The notes under the pieces are model-generated. The model saw only the letters and a list, made by a program, of their open reading frames with translations. It searched no databases and had not been told where the DNA came from. A DNA stretch of 64,000 nucleotides, from positions 620,001-684,000 of the forward strand of contig WACJ01000403.1 in assembly GCA_008973525.1 (NCBI GenBank), given 5' to 3'. Every line of letters begins with the position of its first letter. Within the stretch, counting starts at the first letter, position 1. The translations under genes were made by a program, and so were the position numbers. This document shows, in pieces, positions 1 to 10,801 of this stretch. The stretch comes from Stenopsyche tienmushanensis. Taxonomy: Eukaryota > Arthropoda > Insecta > Trichoptera > Stenopsychidae.

Positions 1-10
1 GGTTTCAAAA

Positions 11-132
11 ATTGTTATATTATTGTCTGCAACGCCAAAAGCTTGGCAGACTGTAACTTTCCTGATTTACATTGTGTAAACACTAATTGAAACTAAATTA
101 AGCTTTGTAGAAATGGTTGCAAAATTTCGGTT
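11..132. repeat. Interspersed repeat A, fragment at window edge
   Basis: This segment matches 21,376-21,497 in the same orientation, sharing the words gactgtaa.tttcctgat and attgaaac.aaattagcttt and ending at the shared aatttcggtt. At 21 kb the same sequence is the distal part of a longer element that also includes the region shared with 10.6 and 29.6 kb, so this is a truncated copy. No coding frame is visible and I cannot assign it to a superfamily. Confidence 0.6.
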
Positions 133-399
133 GCATATAAAGAGTTTTCCATATAAAAATGATAAATAAGTTCTTTATTTTGATATTCATATGTATATAA
201 AAATATTTTTATGAATTTCATAAAATGCATATTTGAAGAAAATTTCAGTTAAAATCTGAGTAATCTAGCTGCAACATACCATCAATGATGCAATATAGAC
301 AACAGTGCTTAATATTTATTTTCAAAAATAATCTGTACGTATTTATATTATATTTTTAACCACATTGTAATGCAAAAGTCGTTTGAAAATGTGGTTTTT

Positions 400-515
400 A
401 AGCAATCCCATTTATGGGACTATTATCAACTACTTTGACATGGTTTTTCATGGCGTATATATATTTTTTAAAATGTGGTCGCCAGCCAAATCTCATGTAG
501 AAATAAAATAAAAGG
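400..515 (+). repeat. Interspersed repeat Z, partial copy
   Basis: It has the words tgggactattatcaac, catggtttttcatggcg and aaaatgtggtcgccagcc. These recur, diverged, at 16,115-16,265 and 49,835-49,985 (same strand), at 23,525-23,645 (opposite strand) and, for its distal part, at 10,395-10,460. No open frame is shared between copies, so this is probably a non-coding transposon remnant of unknown class. Confidence 0.6.
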
Positions 516-690
516 GCAAGGTTAGCGTGCAAACCTGTCAGTTTACTTCTGAAGGAGTAGATTTTGCAAAGGAGTGGTGATACTCAGCTAATGACACCAC
601 TCCAGAATGGTCAAGGGGAAAGTAATGCGAGTATTAATTTTATGACGGTTAAAAAATTCTTTAGAATACGATTTTTTGTTGAATAGTAAG
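516..690 (+). repeat. Interspersed repeat Y, inverted partner of 38.4-38.7 kb
   Basis: The stretch is a diverged reverse complement of 38,385-38,690. Shared words include a run around gaaggagtagattttgcaaa and the motif aatacgattttttgttgaat. The similarity covers about 175 bases here and about 300 bases there because the second copy carries an insertion. No coding potential is visible. Confidence 0.65.
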
Positions 691-737
691 TATGAATATT
701 TACGAGTTTTTATAAAAAAATAAAAATATATTGAGAA

Positions 738-845
738 TGTTTAGATGTGAGAGGGTACCTTTACGGCACGATTTTGCCATCGATGCCCGAGTGTATGATG
801 AGACGCAAGACACCCGTCTTTGTCTCACGATTACCGGTCCAAAAG
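738..845 (+). repeat. TTAA-element relative, partial (P9)
   Basis: A run with gggtacctttacggcacgat, gacgcaagaca and gtctttgtctc resembles 14,380-14,470, the partial TTAA-type element P7. No TTAA terminus is recognisable, so it is either a truncated copy or a separate subfamily sharing the same internal part. Confidence 0.35.
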
Positions 846-849
846 GGTT

Positions 850-2590
850 AGCTACGGAACTACCTATAGGTACATTTTCTTGATCGCGTTATTTCAAATT
901 CGTGCAGTAAGCTCCCGCGCAAAAGGAGAGTCGGGTATATTTAATGCATTCCCAGCTAAATATTTAAAAAAATTGAAAGCATCCATTAAAAAAACAATTT
1001 TTTTTACACAAATTGGAAATAATTTCATTCTCGTTCATCTTTTCTGGGAATAAACAATCCAGCTGTTTCTCTCATTAAATGAATTATTTTTCAATAAAAA
1101 ATTCTTCATCATCATGAATCAATTATTCAATTCAATTCAATCGTTTTCTTTTTCTGGGAAATGAAAAGCCTCAGAGGCCAAGTGCATGTCTGATACTCAT
1201 AATATTTTGATTCAGATTGAATAAATTATCAACTTGTGGTATTTCTATAAATTATCAACGCATTCTGGCCTCTATTCTTTTTTAAACAATTTTTCGTGCA
1301 AAATTGATTGCAGAATGTTTCATTTCTTTCGGCTACTTCATGTTCTCCATGTAACATTATTTTTACATGGAGATTTTTACATGATTTTTACATGGGTTTT
1401 ATTTTTATACAACTGAAAAAGCATTGCATTCCCGAATATATAATACATACACCGTTATTTCATCAACTACATCAAAAATTCGCTTTTCAAACACTTTTCT
1501 ATGAATTGAATTTGTAGAAACATTTCTTTAGAAACATTAAGCAAAATTTAGTACATATAACAATTATTCATTAATTGGGAATTAGAAGAAATGTATTTAT
1601 ATTACAAGTAGTAAATCATATTTTAAAAACATGACATTTACTGTCTGTTGATAAAATGTGGTTTTAGTTTTGTAGAGGAATAAAATGTTATCAACAATAT
1701 ATAATGTTTAATAATAAGCATTAAACGGGAAACTTGTTTTAAGGATTTAAGCCCATCTTACGATAAAATAATGCAAATGATCTTTAAATACAGATTCCAC
1801 TAGAACAAGGTTTACTCTTGCCTTTGATAATGTTGCATTTTTTTAAAATATAAATTAATTAAAGAAGCATTACGTTTTTAGACAAAAATAAGAATTGCTA
1901 TTTAAAATGGAATTGTAGATTGTATCATATTTGGCTGCGAAGGTTCAACCGATATTCGTATTCGATTCATGCTTCTAAACTTGAACTAAATGTTTTTGCA
2001 TTATTAATCATTTTAATGATACTTTTGGAAACACAGATAAATATCGACCGTGGTATTCAAAATAATTAAACTTTACAATCTCTAAAGTTCATAACATTAA
2101 CATAATATTAATACTTGTATGCAAATGAAATGAAAAAAAATTACGATCTGGGAGTTCATCAAAAATTTAAGCAATTGTGTTCGATTGAACGAGAAATTTA
2201 CCAATGATTTGGAACAGCGAATGGTCATGAGAATGTATGTAAACTCTTCAGATCATAATTACGCGGATGTTTTTTATTTAGTATTTTTTTTTAAACAACA
2301 ACCGTCATCTATATGTTGGGCTCTTTTGAGACTATCTTCGTAACATTCTTGGAAGATAGAACACATAGAAAAGATAAAGATGATGAGGAAATCGATCCAG
2401 TACGATAACGTTGGGACTTTTACGAACCGCATAGCGTACATCAGATCCCATGAAGATCCACATTTGTAAAAGTTTTAATGGAACCAAGGTGTGAACTTTA
2501 GTATCACAGTTGAGTGTGAACAGTTTGATGACAGTCTATAAAGATAATGTAGGGATATTTCAGACATATCATCAATATTTGGGTCAAATA
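850..2590. other. A+T-rich DNA, no gene recognised
   Basis: Only short, composition-driven open frames occur. One small word block at 2,196-2,235 (atttggaacagcgaatggtcat) recurs at about 19,143-19,178 and 44,050-44,075. That hints at a further old repeat whose limits I cannot set. Confidence 0.5.
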
Positions 2591-2599
2591 CCTTTTTTA

Positions 2600-3740
2600 C
2601 ATATCATTCAATAAGTTCGTAGGATGGCATATAGTTGGCGCAACTATTGACAACAACTTTTAGGCACATTTTGAATTTATTCAACGAATATTATATCAAC
2701 ATTGAATCCTACAAGAGTGATACATTCATTTCAACACTTGTCTAACATTTCGATACCTTTTTTTTTGTAGAATGATTTTTATTTGGTCTCAGAATAGGTT
2801 TCAATCACTTCTTCATCCAAATCTCTTTCCCCAGAGCATTATTTTTAGGTCTGCAAATAGATAGTAGTCGCTGGGTATCAAATCCAAAGAATACTGTGTA
2901 CAATTTAAAAGTCAATTCGTGCAATTTTGCCATTGTTTGCCATTAACGACTTATGACATGGTGTCTTGATGAACGAGCACTTTTTTCTTCTTCATTTAGA
3001 GTCGTTTTTTCGCAATTTATTCAATCAAACGCACCAATAACGCTCAAGATAATCGATTAATAAAATACTATGCGCATCCCGAAATATGGAGGCCAAAATC
3101 TTACCAGCTGACATTTTTGGTCGCTTTGTGTGGTTTTAATCGGTTGCTGTATAATTTGCTGTCTGCCAATTTGACTCTGGAATATAGTGATGGATCCATG
3201 TTTCATCCATTGCCACATACCATATGAAAAAATCGTTGACGCGTTATTGTTTTTGATCTAGTGTGAGCAAACGCGGTACCAACTTCGAACAGAGCTTTCT
3301 CATGGACAAATGTTGATATACTGCCTTCTGATATCTTTAAGGAGTCAGCTATTTCACACAACTTCAATATACGATCGTCCAAAACTATTTAGTGGCTTTT
3401 TATGTTTTCTGGAACAAGTGTCGAATTTAGGCGATCAAAATGTTCAGCATCATTGATGTTTGTTTGTACGGTGTTTAAAATCAGCAAACCACTTCTTTGC
3501 CATTTGTATTGAAGGAGCAGAGTACGAACAATATTTGCCAAGTCAATGCTTTGCTTGAACGTTATTTTTTCTCATTAAAAAGCAATGCTTTATTGATGAA
3601 TTGATTTGAAAAGTACTAAAATAGTATCACTAAAACCACTGTAACTTGTGAACTAAAAGTCAGATTGTTATGAAATTTTGGCACGCGTTATTTGAACGTT
3701 ATTCGTATAACACTCATATTTTCTCCTACTTAAAAAATCT
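2600..3740 (-). mobile_element. Mariner-type transposon relic M1, degenerate transposase
   Basis: Reading the minus strand in three shifting frames gives a nearly full mariner transposase. An N-terminal part resembles KKWFADFKHRT (about 3,500-3,530). A helix-turn-helix block is seen as DDRILKLCEIADSLKISEGS (about 3,320-3,390). The first catalytic Asp lies in MDETW-like sequence near 3,200, the second in VHQDT near 2,960, and the third in PSDYYLFADLK near 2,850. The C-terminus reads GIEMLDKC near 2,760. Several stops, an internal loss between the first and second Asp, and a poly-A frameshift near 2,765 make it dead. A terminal-repeat-like sequence with ataagttcgtaggatggca lies near 2,610. Subfamily is not certain. 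Confidence 0.82.
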
Positions 3741-3961
3741 ATTCAAATAATCTTACTGTTACTAATATATCAAAATCGATGGAAATCAACAGATTAGAAT
3801 CATTCATCCTTAGAAAAATATCTTACAGTATGCGCCTACGTCCGATAATGTATATAATACTATAAGAAGAAGAAGTATTTAAATTAATATACTGTTCTAA
3901 GTATGTCCTACATAAATGATTTAATACTGTGTTTTTATTTTAGCATAGAAATCCCACAATT
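3741..3961. other. Short A+T-rich spacer with minus-strand polyadenylation signal
   Basis: An AATAAA hexamer on the minus strand lies near 3,935, about 25 bases beyond the stop codon of the neighbouring minus-strand open frame. Nothing else is recognisable. Confidence 0.35.
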
Positions 3962-4204
3962 TTAGTTGGATACAAAATAGCCTATAGGGCAAATATTTGT
4001 GTTTGTTTTATTGTGCTTTTCTGGATTGAATGAGGTTGTATCGTAGCTCGTGTTATAATCCAAATACATTAACAATTTTCCTGGGCGTGGCAAATTGATG
4101 GGCGTGACGATTCCAGGAGGCGAGCCGGATGCTGATATCCTGAAAGGTATTGATGCCCACCTATTTCCATCCTTGTTCAAGAACAAGTCTATTTGAATAT
4201 ACAT
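3962..4204 (-). CDS. Unrecognised open frame, possible terminal exon
   Basis: An 80-codon minus-strand frame has balanced amino-acid use, including a Gly/Pro-rich stretch SGSPPGIVTPINLPRPGK, unlike the Lys/Asn/Ile/Phe-rich chance frames around it. A possible 3' splice site (AAATAG before ACTTG) falls six codons inside the ATG, and an AATAAA signal follows the stop by about 25 bases. Together this fits the last exon of a minus-strand gene whose upstream exons I cannot find. I do not recognise the protein. It could also be a remnant of a repeat not otherwise present in the window. Confidence 0.3.
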   Translation of the reverse strand: MYIQIDLFLNKDGNRWASIPFRISASGSPPGIVTPINLPRPGKLLMYLDYNTSYDTTSFNPEKHNKTNTNICPIGYFVSN

Positions 4205-4955
4205 TGTAAGTGTAAAATCCTACATGTTATATAATCGCCAAAAATAATTACATTTAAATATTTACATCAAATATGATTCATCAAAATTTTCTTCCATGTA
4301 TATCTCTGGAATATTTTACAGACGGCCCCCTTGTTTCTTAATCTTTCCAGTTCGTAGGGAATAAAGTTGTTATTGTAACAAACGCTATGGGAATGTTTGC
4401 TCCCCATTGCCAACTGACAAACGACAAACACTAAAAAAAATCACCCCTAGCCGGAAACGAATCAGTGATACTACAAAAACTATATTAAATATATTTTTAA
4501 TTATTATTAATATATTAATATTTTGATATTGGGTGGTGCAGCATGTTTTTATTTCCATGAAATATAGATTTGAACCATTTAAAAAAAACTTAGCAATCTT
4601 GTTTTGATAGTTTCCATCATGAAATTCCCCTTATTAATTGATTTTAGATATTTAAATAGAATTTTGCAATAAATTTTGGATAAATTTAGCGATTTCGGAT
4701 TCTTATAGTAATTATAACAATAGTGATTTTAATAGGATAAGTCTATATAATCAGTAATCAAGTATACATTGCAAAACAATTTTAACCATTTAGCAGATTG
4801 TTTAATGTTTTTATTGCATACAGCAATAATTAAATTAGATTTTCTTCGACAGCTGAAGGTCGTGAAGTTGAATGGAAATTTTTAATATTAGGAGGACCCG
4901 AAAGTATTCGAATATTTAGTAAAAAATAACGTATTTCATACATTCAATTTATTAT
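4205..4955. other. A+T-rich DNA, nothing recognised
   Basis: No open frame with plausible composition, no repeat shared with the rest of the window and no structured motif was seen here. Confidence 0.45.
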
Positions 4956-4959
4956 TAAC

Positions 4960-6000
4960 AAAAGTTTTTATACAAAATTACAAATATAGTTCCCTTTATT
5001 ATTCAAAACATCTTCAAATCGCTTTGGCAGTCGTTTAATCCCCCATTTTATCCCACCATACCCACATCGTTAAGAAGGCTATGCATGTGTTTCGTCGCTC
5101 GTTTTTGTTGTATTCGATCAAGGCATGCGGGTACCCATCCTACCCAATAACATCCATCCTATTCGTTTCTTCGATGAGTTTTAAACGTGTTTGCACATTG
5201 ATTCATGGGGATCCCAGTCTTTGCGATAACTCTTTGATTATTTGCCTTGGATCTAACTTGATTAAGGATTTTAGTGCATCTTTGTCAAAATTCGAAGGTC
5301 CTCCTGTTCTCAGTTTATTCCTTAACCTTTTAAGGAGTATTATCGAAGGGTCTTCGATATGACCTTCACTATTCAGAAAGAGCACTCTTGTGCATTGAAG
5401 CTTCGAGGCGGACAGAGACAGAGAGAACTTAGCGCAGTTCAGGAGACCGAGACGGAAAGCTTTCTCACATGCATCTCATGATTGTATAGATCGTTAAGCC
5501 CAAATTTATCCACTTATAATGATTTCGATTTCAAGTGTGTTATTTTTTTACACAAAGAAACGACCGAATATTGTGTGTTATCGAGAGTGTTTGTTTATTT
5601 AACTGCTTGCTGTTCTTCGCTGCGTGTTGAATGAGTCTTTGTCCAATTATCATTTCCTTCTAAAGGAGGAGCACTTGAATCGATTTTTTGTGCATTGTTT
5701 ATGTAAAGAAATGAAGTGGTCTTGTATGCACTATCAAGTGTTCATTTACAATTGACTCTGCCTCGAATTGAAGATTGTCTTACGCTGATTAGGAGCTGAC
5801 AGAAAGTAATCGGTGTAAAGCGATTATGACATCAACGACTTCATCGATTTTAAATTTGCTCACTAACGAAAAGGTTAAGCTTATATTACTCGATTCAAAT
5901 TTTTGGAACCAAAATTGACATCTGCGGACTTTTATTATTTCATCATAAACATCTTTGAGTGTTTTACTGGCTTTTATGGCATTCCAATCCAAATAAAAAA
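4960..6000 (-). mobile_element. Mariner relic M2, split by a TTAA element
   Basis: The minus strand encodes mariner pieces in order. An N-terminal block contains NAIKASKTLKDVYDE and CQFWFQKFESSNISL (about 5,975-5,880). It is cut off exactly at a TTAA, and the continuation resumes beyond the inserted element with RTGGPSNFDKDALKSLIKLD (about 5,305-5,245), a Gln/Arg-rich helix-turn-helix part and HALIEYNKNERRN (about 5,125-5,085). The catalytic core is missing, and the frame jumps to a C-terminal RLPKRFEDVLNNKGNYI (about 5,030-4,980) with a stop near 4,971. So there are two events: an internal deletion of the DDD core and a later 549-bp insertion. Confidence 0.85.
5322..5878 (-). mobile_element. 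TTAA-flanked piggyBac-like non-autonomous element P1, nested in M2
   Basis: It is bounded by TTAA at 5,322-5,325 and 5,875-5,878. The ends ccttttaaggagta and the inverse of ctcactaacgaaaagg match the ends of P2-P5. It carries the family's internal blocks tctgtctc-type repeats and tattgtgtgttatcgagagtg. It also has a private block of about 230 bases (5,640-5,860) shared only with P4. No transposase is encoded. Assignment to a piggyBac-like group rests on the TTAA target-site duplication and the CCYTTT-like ends. No piggyBac coding sequence is in the window. Confidence 0.85.
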
Positions 6001-6002
6001 AA

Positions 6003-6170
6003 ATAGTGAAGTGTAGGAGGTGGAGCGAAGGTGCTCTTGGAACAGGGTCCCTGGGCGGCCCCCCGCTCTTACGTGCTCGCCGAGATAGCCGCGCTCGCAC
6101 GCGGGTCCGTTCTGCTTTCGGACCGATATGTAGCCGGGTGGATGGGATGGAGGAGGACGAGCATCGACTA
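6003..6170. other. Small G+C-rich segment beside mariner M2
   Basis: The base composition rises sharply (gggcggccccccgctc, cgcgctcgcacgcgggtcc) directly next to the mariner 5' end. Open frames on both strands run through it, which is expected from composition alone. It could be part of a CpG-rich host promoter interrupted by the mariner. No splice or promoter motif is clear enough to call. Confidence 0.3.
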
Positions 6171-7790
6171 GAAAGTCTCTCATCTTGGATAATACTGTAT
6201 TAATCACAATGAGTGATCGATGTCGTTCCTTCAGACGCAATGTGTCCACAACCCCACAGAAGAAGACGCTATTAAATTGATATATTTCCCTTAAAGACAG
6301 AAGATGTCACTGATAATCTGGTGAATTAAATCTGCACAGATTAACAGGGCCATTGCATGGGAATAATATTTTACTCATCAATGTCTGAGGTGAGACCTAG
6401 CAAACATAAGGTCTCAAAATGTTCTAATACTTTTGAGTCTCCCTAATATATGGAGAAAAAAACTGGTCTAGAATCTGGGAAAATCGTTTCCATTCATACA
6501 ATTGTTCTCTGAATTTTTGAGTCATTCCAGATGTTATTTTCAACAAATTTGCTTCATCAGCCTTTTCGCTAGTACAAATATTTCTCGAATATCCTCATTA
6601 TTCATAGTGTTAAAGCCTTTTTTCCTATAGGCAAAGTAAATTTTACATTTGCACTCGCTTTGTTTTCAGTTGGTTCGATTGGAGTTCAAACTAGCTCTGA
6701 CCAAAAACAATCGAAAGTATCAATATATTAATATTACAAAAGATACATTACAAATCACCATTAAGTCAGGTCGTTTTCTTGTTGCCCAAATATTTACATT
6801 TTTAGAGCTTTCTTCGGCAGTATCTAGACTTCGTTACATTGTTTTTAAGCAAGAGATCCTTTATTTTAAATTGTTTTCGTTTAACTAAGCGATCTTTATA
6901 AATTAAATCGTATGGAGTTTGACTTCCAAAAAAGATCAATGTCACCTGTACAACAGGAATAATCTATAAAATAGTTATACAATACATCCTAAATTTTAAT
7001 ATTTATATGGATCAATTTTTTTAATTAAATTTATTTGAATGAAACATTTGGAAGATCTTGGATAGTGCGGAAAACTTGGCGCCGACGAAGATGCTTAGCT
7101 ACCGTTATAATCACATATATCCAAGCAATCGTACTGCAAAATTTATAATGAAAATTTCCTCCATTGATATTCATGTTCTAAAAAATAATTCAAGATAAAT
7201 TCATTTTTCACTTTTTCAGAAAAAAAAAAATCAAAACTTCAAAAGAATTCTACAAATTATTTAAAAAACGCACAAAAAATATATCTTCGTTTAAGTCCCC
7301 CAAACTAAACGTTACCAGAATCATTCAATTTTGACTGTCGATCCGCTTTCAAAGGCTTGTTTTTTGTTTAATTTAATTTATTATATTCATAACAGGTCGT
7401 AAGAAACATTATGTTCTCATCAAACATAAAAGAACAATTCGCAACGGAATTCAAACGATATATCCCAACTGGTTATGGATTCGTGAATTCAAATATCTGA
7501 ACGTGAATAAAACGTTTTATAGCCTCGTTAAGCGCAATCATGGTGGTAGTAAACAAATAGTAACTTCTTCGGATATGGTTTAAATAAGGAAAATCCGTAT
7601 TTGAGCATAGACACTATTTCTTAGAAAGGATCGATAATTTCGATCGTCGTGCATTAATAATGAATTTCACATAAACATAGAAAAAAGTGTGAGATTTCAC
7701 ATACAAATAAAATAAAGTACGAGTTAAATTCATTGAAAAGGCACGCAATCACAGCGAATAATTTGAAATAGCTGCTGGAAGACCTGCGTG
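6171..7790. other. A+T-rich DNA with weak repeat similarity
   Basis: The stretch 6,541-6,640 (tattc.tcgaat, gttaaagccttttttcct) is weakly similar to 16,955-17,040. The stretch 6,790-6,815 resembles 16,725-16,755 (aaatatttacatttttagagctttcttc). This suggests an old shared transposon. No gene is recognised in the remainder. Confidence 0.35.
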
Positions 7791-7792
7791 TG

Positions 7793-8352
7793 CAGGGTGC
7801 AGCAGGGAAACTACCTAATTTTATAAATAGATAGCACAAATATTTTAAGAGGTATTCATTGAATTATTTTTCATATTATAGGAAAACATTTTAAGTTTTT
7901 ATTTATCATATTTAAAATATCATATCAATACGATATCTTCCGTTTTGGTTAATGCATTGAGATAGTCGAGTTTTGAATCTTTTCTTCACTCTTTCCTGAA
8001 TATCAACGGGTATGTTATCGATAGCAGCTTGAATATTGTTCTTCAGTTGATCCAGGGTCCTTGGATGGTCTTTGTAAAATAAGGATTTCAGATAGCCCAA
8101 TAAAAAAGTCACACGGGGCTAAATCGGACGAGCGCGTCGGCCATTGAAGATCGCCTGCTGAAACCAGACATCCCCACATATTAATTTCTACAAAAAAGTT
8201 CCTTAATAAGGGAGATTCTTTTTATGAAGATCGCCTAGAAGCTTGCAAAATTGACTGCCTAATCTGTTTGATGTTTTCGGGTGTCCTGATGGTCCTTGAA
8301 CCTCCAGGTTCTTTTTCTGCAGGTCACGCGTTTCAAATAAGGAAGTTTCTAC
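7793..8352 (-). mobile_element. IS630/Tc1-mariner-type element G1 with degenerate transposase
   Basis: The left terminus cagggtgcagcagggaaact matches the ends of the MITE at 31.28 kb and the half-copies at 23.25 and 50.2 kb; the right side ends in the inverse of aaacttccttatttgaaacg. The minus strand encodes a helix-turn-helix segment RTPENIKQIRQSILQASRRS (about 8,300-8,235). After a large deletion it continues with WPTRSSDLAPCDFF (about 8,145-8,105), a GYLKSLFYKDHPRTLDQLK block, and the C-terminus LSQCINQNGRYR-DMIF with a stop near 7,912. The last acidic residue of the catalytic triad falls in the CDFF motif. The first two are lost. This layout is familiar from a widespread arthropod transposase group in the IS630/Tc1/mariner superfamily. 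Confidence 0.8.
7912..8145 (-). pseudogene. C-terminal part of IS630-like transposase (G1)
   Basis: The longest intact piece is 66 codons (8,112-7,912). A single-base shift near 8,110 separates it from the preceding WPTRSSDLAPCDFF frame. The order of motifs (PCDFF, GYLKS, PRTL, C-terminal CINQNGRY) is that of the end of the DDE domain. A further RTPENI-type N-terminal piece lies at about 8,300-8,235. The gene cannot make a working enzyme because the central DDE portion is deleted. Confidence 0.75.
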
Positions 8353-8684
8353 AATGACTATGTTTGAAAACATTAACACACCATAAAATTATAATTTTAT
8401 ATTTATCCATTGTGGAGTAGATTTTAATGATGGATTTCTAATGAAACTTATTGAGCGTGAAATGAATTGTTTACACTTGAACTTCGATAGAATTTAGTTA
8501 TTCTAAACGTTTTTGATGCATAGAAATATATTATTTATTTTTGACAATTTTAGGCTTGAAAGACATTTAACATATATTATGGGCAAAATACGCGCCCAGC
8601 AAGCAATTTGTTTCATGCACTTTTTGCGAAGCACGCGATAACACAAAAAAGACAAATAGGCTTTCGAGACGGACTTCGAAAGGG

Positions 8685-8738
8685 CGTTGGTAGGATGGTA
8701 GGATGGTCGGATGGTAGGATGGTGTGGTGGTAGAATTG
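8685..8738 (+). repeat. Short tandem repeat, ggatggta-type
   Basis: About five imperfect copies of a 9-10 base unit (ggtaggatg, with one ggtcggatg variant) run across this interval. It is a simple minisatellite with no coding frame of interest. Confidence 0.85.
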
Positions 8739-8964
8739 GGCGCCACATTCCCGCAATCGGTAATGTAACAACTTTTCGGCGGCGAGTTGACTACTAGTTT
8801 ACACCGTCCTGTTCCACTATTTCTTTACAGCGGTTAAATTTAATTAAATTAAGTTTTCATTTAACAATCGAAAAAAACGAATATAAAAATTGACGAGATG
8901 ATGAAAATTTGTTTTTCGAAGAAAACGATAGGTTGAAGATACTCACCCAAAAGTATTATTCATA

Positions 8965-9552
8965 GCAGACCTGCGGTAATCCGACAAACATTTTGCAAGG
9001 CGGTGTCAGATTGTCCAATTTGTCGGACTATAGAGTACTGACCCCTTGTAGTCCGGAACTGTTTGGAAAGAAATACTTGTAATCCGAAAAAATATAAAAA
9101 TTATGAGATATACATAGATAACACAAGTTTTTATATTACAGAGCTAACGTTATAAACACAATGGCCATAGCAGTTATAAAAGATAAAACCTGTTGCCGTC
9201 ATCAAACGTATTCCATGACGATTTTTGAAGCGTTTTAACAATCCATTGCTAGCTATAAAGTCTTCTTTTTTGTTATCTCCTTGTAAAACAACTTTGCTTT
9301 CCTGAAGGAACCACATTTACAAAGCTTCCTCCACCTTTTATCCCTTTATATATTCTCGCGTTTTTTTTGTATCGTAAATCCTAGGTCGTACCTACTTGCT
9401 AACTTACAAAAAGATTCATTACGATTTAAGCGATCCAAAATCACATTTTTACATTGACTAAGCTTTATCGTACATATGTACTATGCTTGTATTGGGATAT
9501 CGGATTACAAGGGGCGCGGAATTAGACTGGGGCCGGACTACAGCGGGTCTAC
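8965..9552 (-). mobile_element. Pogo/Tigger-like element T1, short transposase remnant
   Basis: Terminal inverted repeats gcagacctgcggtaatccga (left) and the inverse of gtagacccgctgtagtccgg (right) are flanked by TA on both sides, the target duplication of this superfamily. The minus strand holds a frame with MWFLQESKVVLQGDN and SNGLLKRFKNRHGIRLMTA (about 9,316-9,190). This is the end of the CENP-B-type DNA-binding domain of Tigger/jerky-like transposases (WFL, GWLxRFKxRHGI motif). The catalytic DDE domain is absent, so the element is an internally deleted, non-autonomous copy. Confidence 0.85.
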
Positions 9553-9956
9553 TATATTATCAATATTTTTCTTTGTAAAATATTAATTAAATATTATTAT
9601 TGCTCATCAATACATTTTACTTTTGGCTTATGTACGATATAATTCTTCGAAAATTACCAAATTTATAAGCACAATAAAAGCAATCCTTGTATAACACACC
9701 ATTCCTATACATAACACAGTTTGGATAATTCAAAAACTAGGGAAAATACTGTTTTATTTACATTGTTAATATATTGAACTTCGAATAAGAAAGCTTATTT
9801 AATCACTGATATACTAAAAACTGATTTTTAAATTATTCTATGAAGATAGATCGGGGAATCATTGCAATGGATTTGAAATAAACTTTTAAAACGTTCTCTC
9901 ATATGTGTATCAAAGAAATTAGGCCATCAGCATTAAATATATTAATTTTAATGAAG
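9553..9956. other. A+T-rich spacer, nothing recognised
   Basis: Only A+T-rich sequence lies between a pogo-like element and a TTAA-type element, with no plausible frame or repeat. Confidence 0.5.
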
Positions 9957-10289
9957 TTGAACTATTTTTTGAGTATGAATATTATAATATTTTGATGAGT
10001 GAACAAATTTAAAATCGATGAAGTCGTTGGTTGATGCCATAATCCCTTTACACCGATTACTTTCTGTCAGCTCCTGTCAGCGTAAGACAATCTTCAATTC
10101 GAAGCAGAGTCAATTGTAAATAAGCACTGTTGATAGCATACAAGACCACCTCATTTCTTTACATAAACAATACACAAGAAATCGATTCATTTGTTCCTGA
10201 TTTAGAAGGAAATGATGATTGGGCAAAGACTCATTCAACACTGTCGATAGCGATCCCAGGCCCTGGGATAGTACTCCTTTAGGGGTTAA
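9957..10289 (+). mobile_element. TTAA-flanked element P4, P1 subfamily
   Basis: The right end ggatagtactcctttaggg is followed by TTAA at 10,286-10,289. The left TTAA appears mutated (TTGA near 9,957), and an A+T-rich stretch interrupts the left end. Its internal part (10,010-10,260) is the reverse complement of the private block of P1 at 5,640-5,860 (ctgacagaaagtaatcggtg and caattgactctg words). A perfect palindrome tcccaggccctggga sits just inside the right end, as in P3. Confidence 0.75.
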
Positions 10290-10394
10290 TGTAGGAAAAT
10301 TTCATCATAATTTTTATAATAATAGCTAAGCAATTTCGACAGTTCTTTTCTGTAGAACTGTGGCTGAACACTGACATAGTTTTCATACTGTCAC

Positions 10395-10460
10395 TGATTA
10401 AATCTTCTGTAGATTTGAACCCAAAATGATTGAGTTAAAAACCATTCTCTAAATCACGAG
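10395..10460 (+). repeat. Repeat Z, distal fragment
   Basis: The words ctgtagatttgaaccc and atgattgagtta match 16,203-16,240 and, more weakly, 49,905-49,945. Only the distal third of the element is present. Confidence 0.5.
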
Positions 10461-10566
10461 ATTACCAACAACTTAACTTTTAACAATGTGTATTGTATAT
10501 GTATTAAATTAACACTATTTCACTGATTCACCAGTTTTCGAAACTTGAATAATCGTAATTACCACC

Positions 10567-10801
10567 CTTAATTTAAATCTACAAAGCTGTGTTTTTGTAT
10601 ATAAGTAGTTTATATTTATTATTCTTAAATTAACGTCATTTATTTCCGATTCAAGGTGTCTAGGGCTTCAGTAGTTGTGGCTAAAGTTGTAGCACCGGGA
10701 AATTGATTGAAATGTTACAACTTTCAAAGAATTGCAATATAAAGTACATGAAATATTTATTATAAGCAGCCCCAACATAGTTTCAGTCTTGTAGGTATAA
10801 A
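10567..10801 (-). repeat. Repeat A, second copy (inverted)
   Basis: This is a diverged reverse complement of 21,124-21,368. The words gaaatatttattataagca, gttgcaatac/gttacaactttcaaa and caaggtg.ctagg are shared. A shorter deleted version lies at 29,586-29,690. Non-coding. Confidence 0.7.

Noticed and set aside
5789..6100. 103-codon minus-strand frame as a single protein with an Arg-rich N-terminus
   Set aside because: It is a chance join of a G+C-rich flank, a mariner N-terminal block and the start of the inserted TTAA element.
8503..8748. 81-codon minus-strand frame with a HHPTIRPSYHPT start
   Set aside because: The beginning is translation of the ggatggta tandem repeat; the rest is A+T-rich noise.
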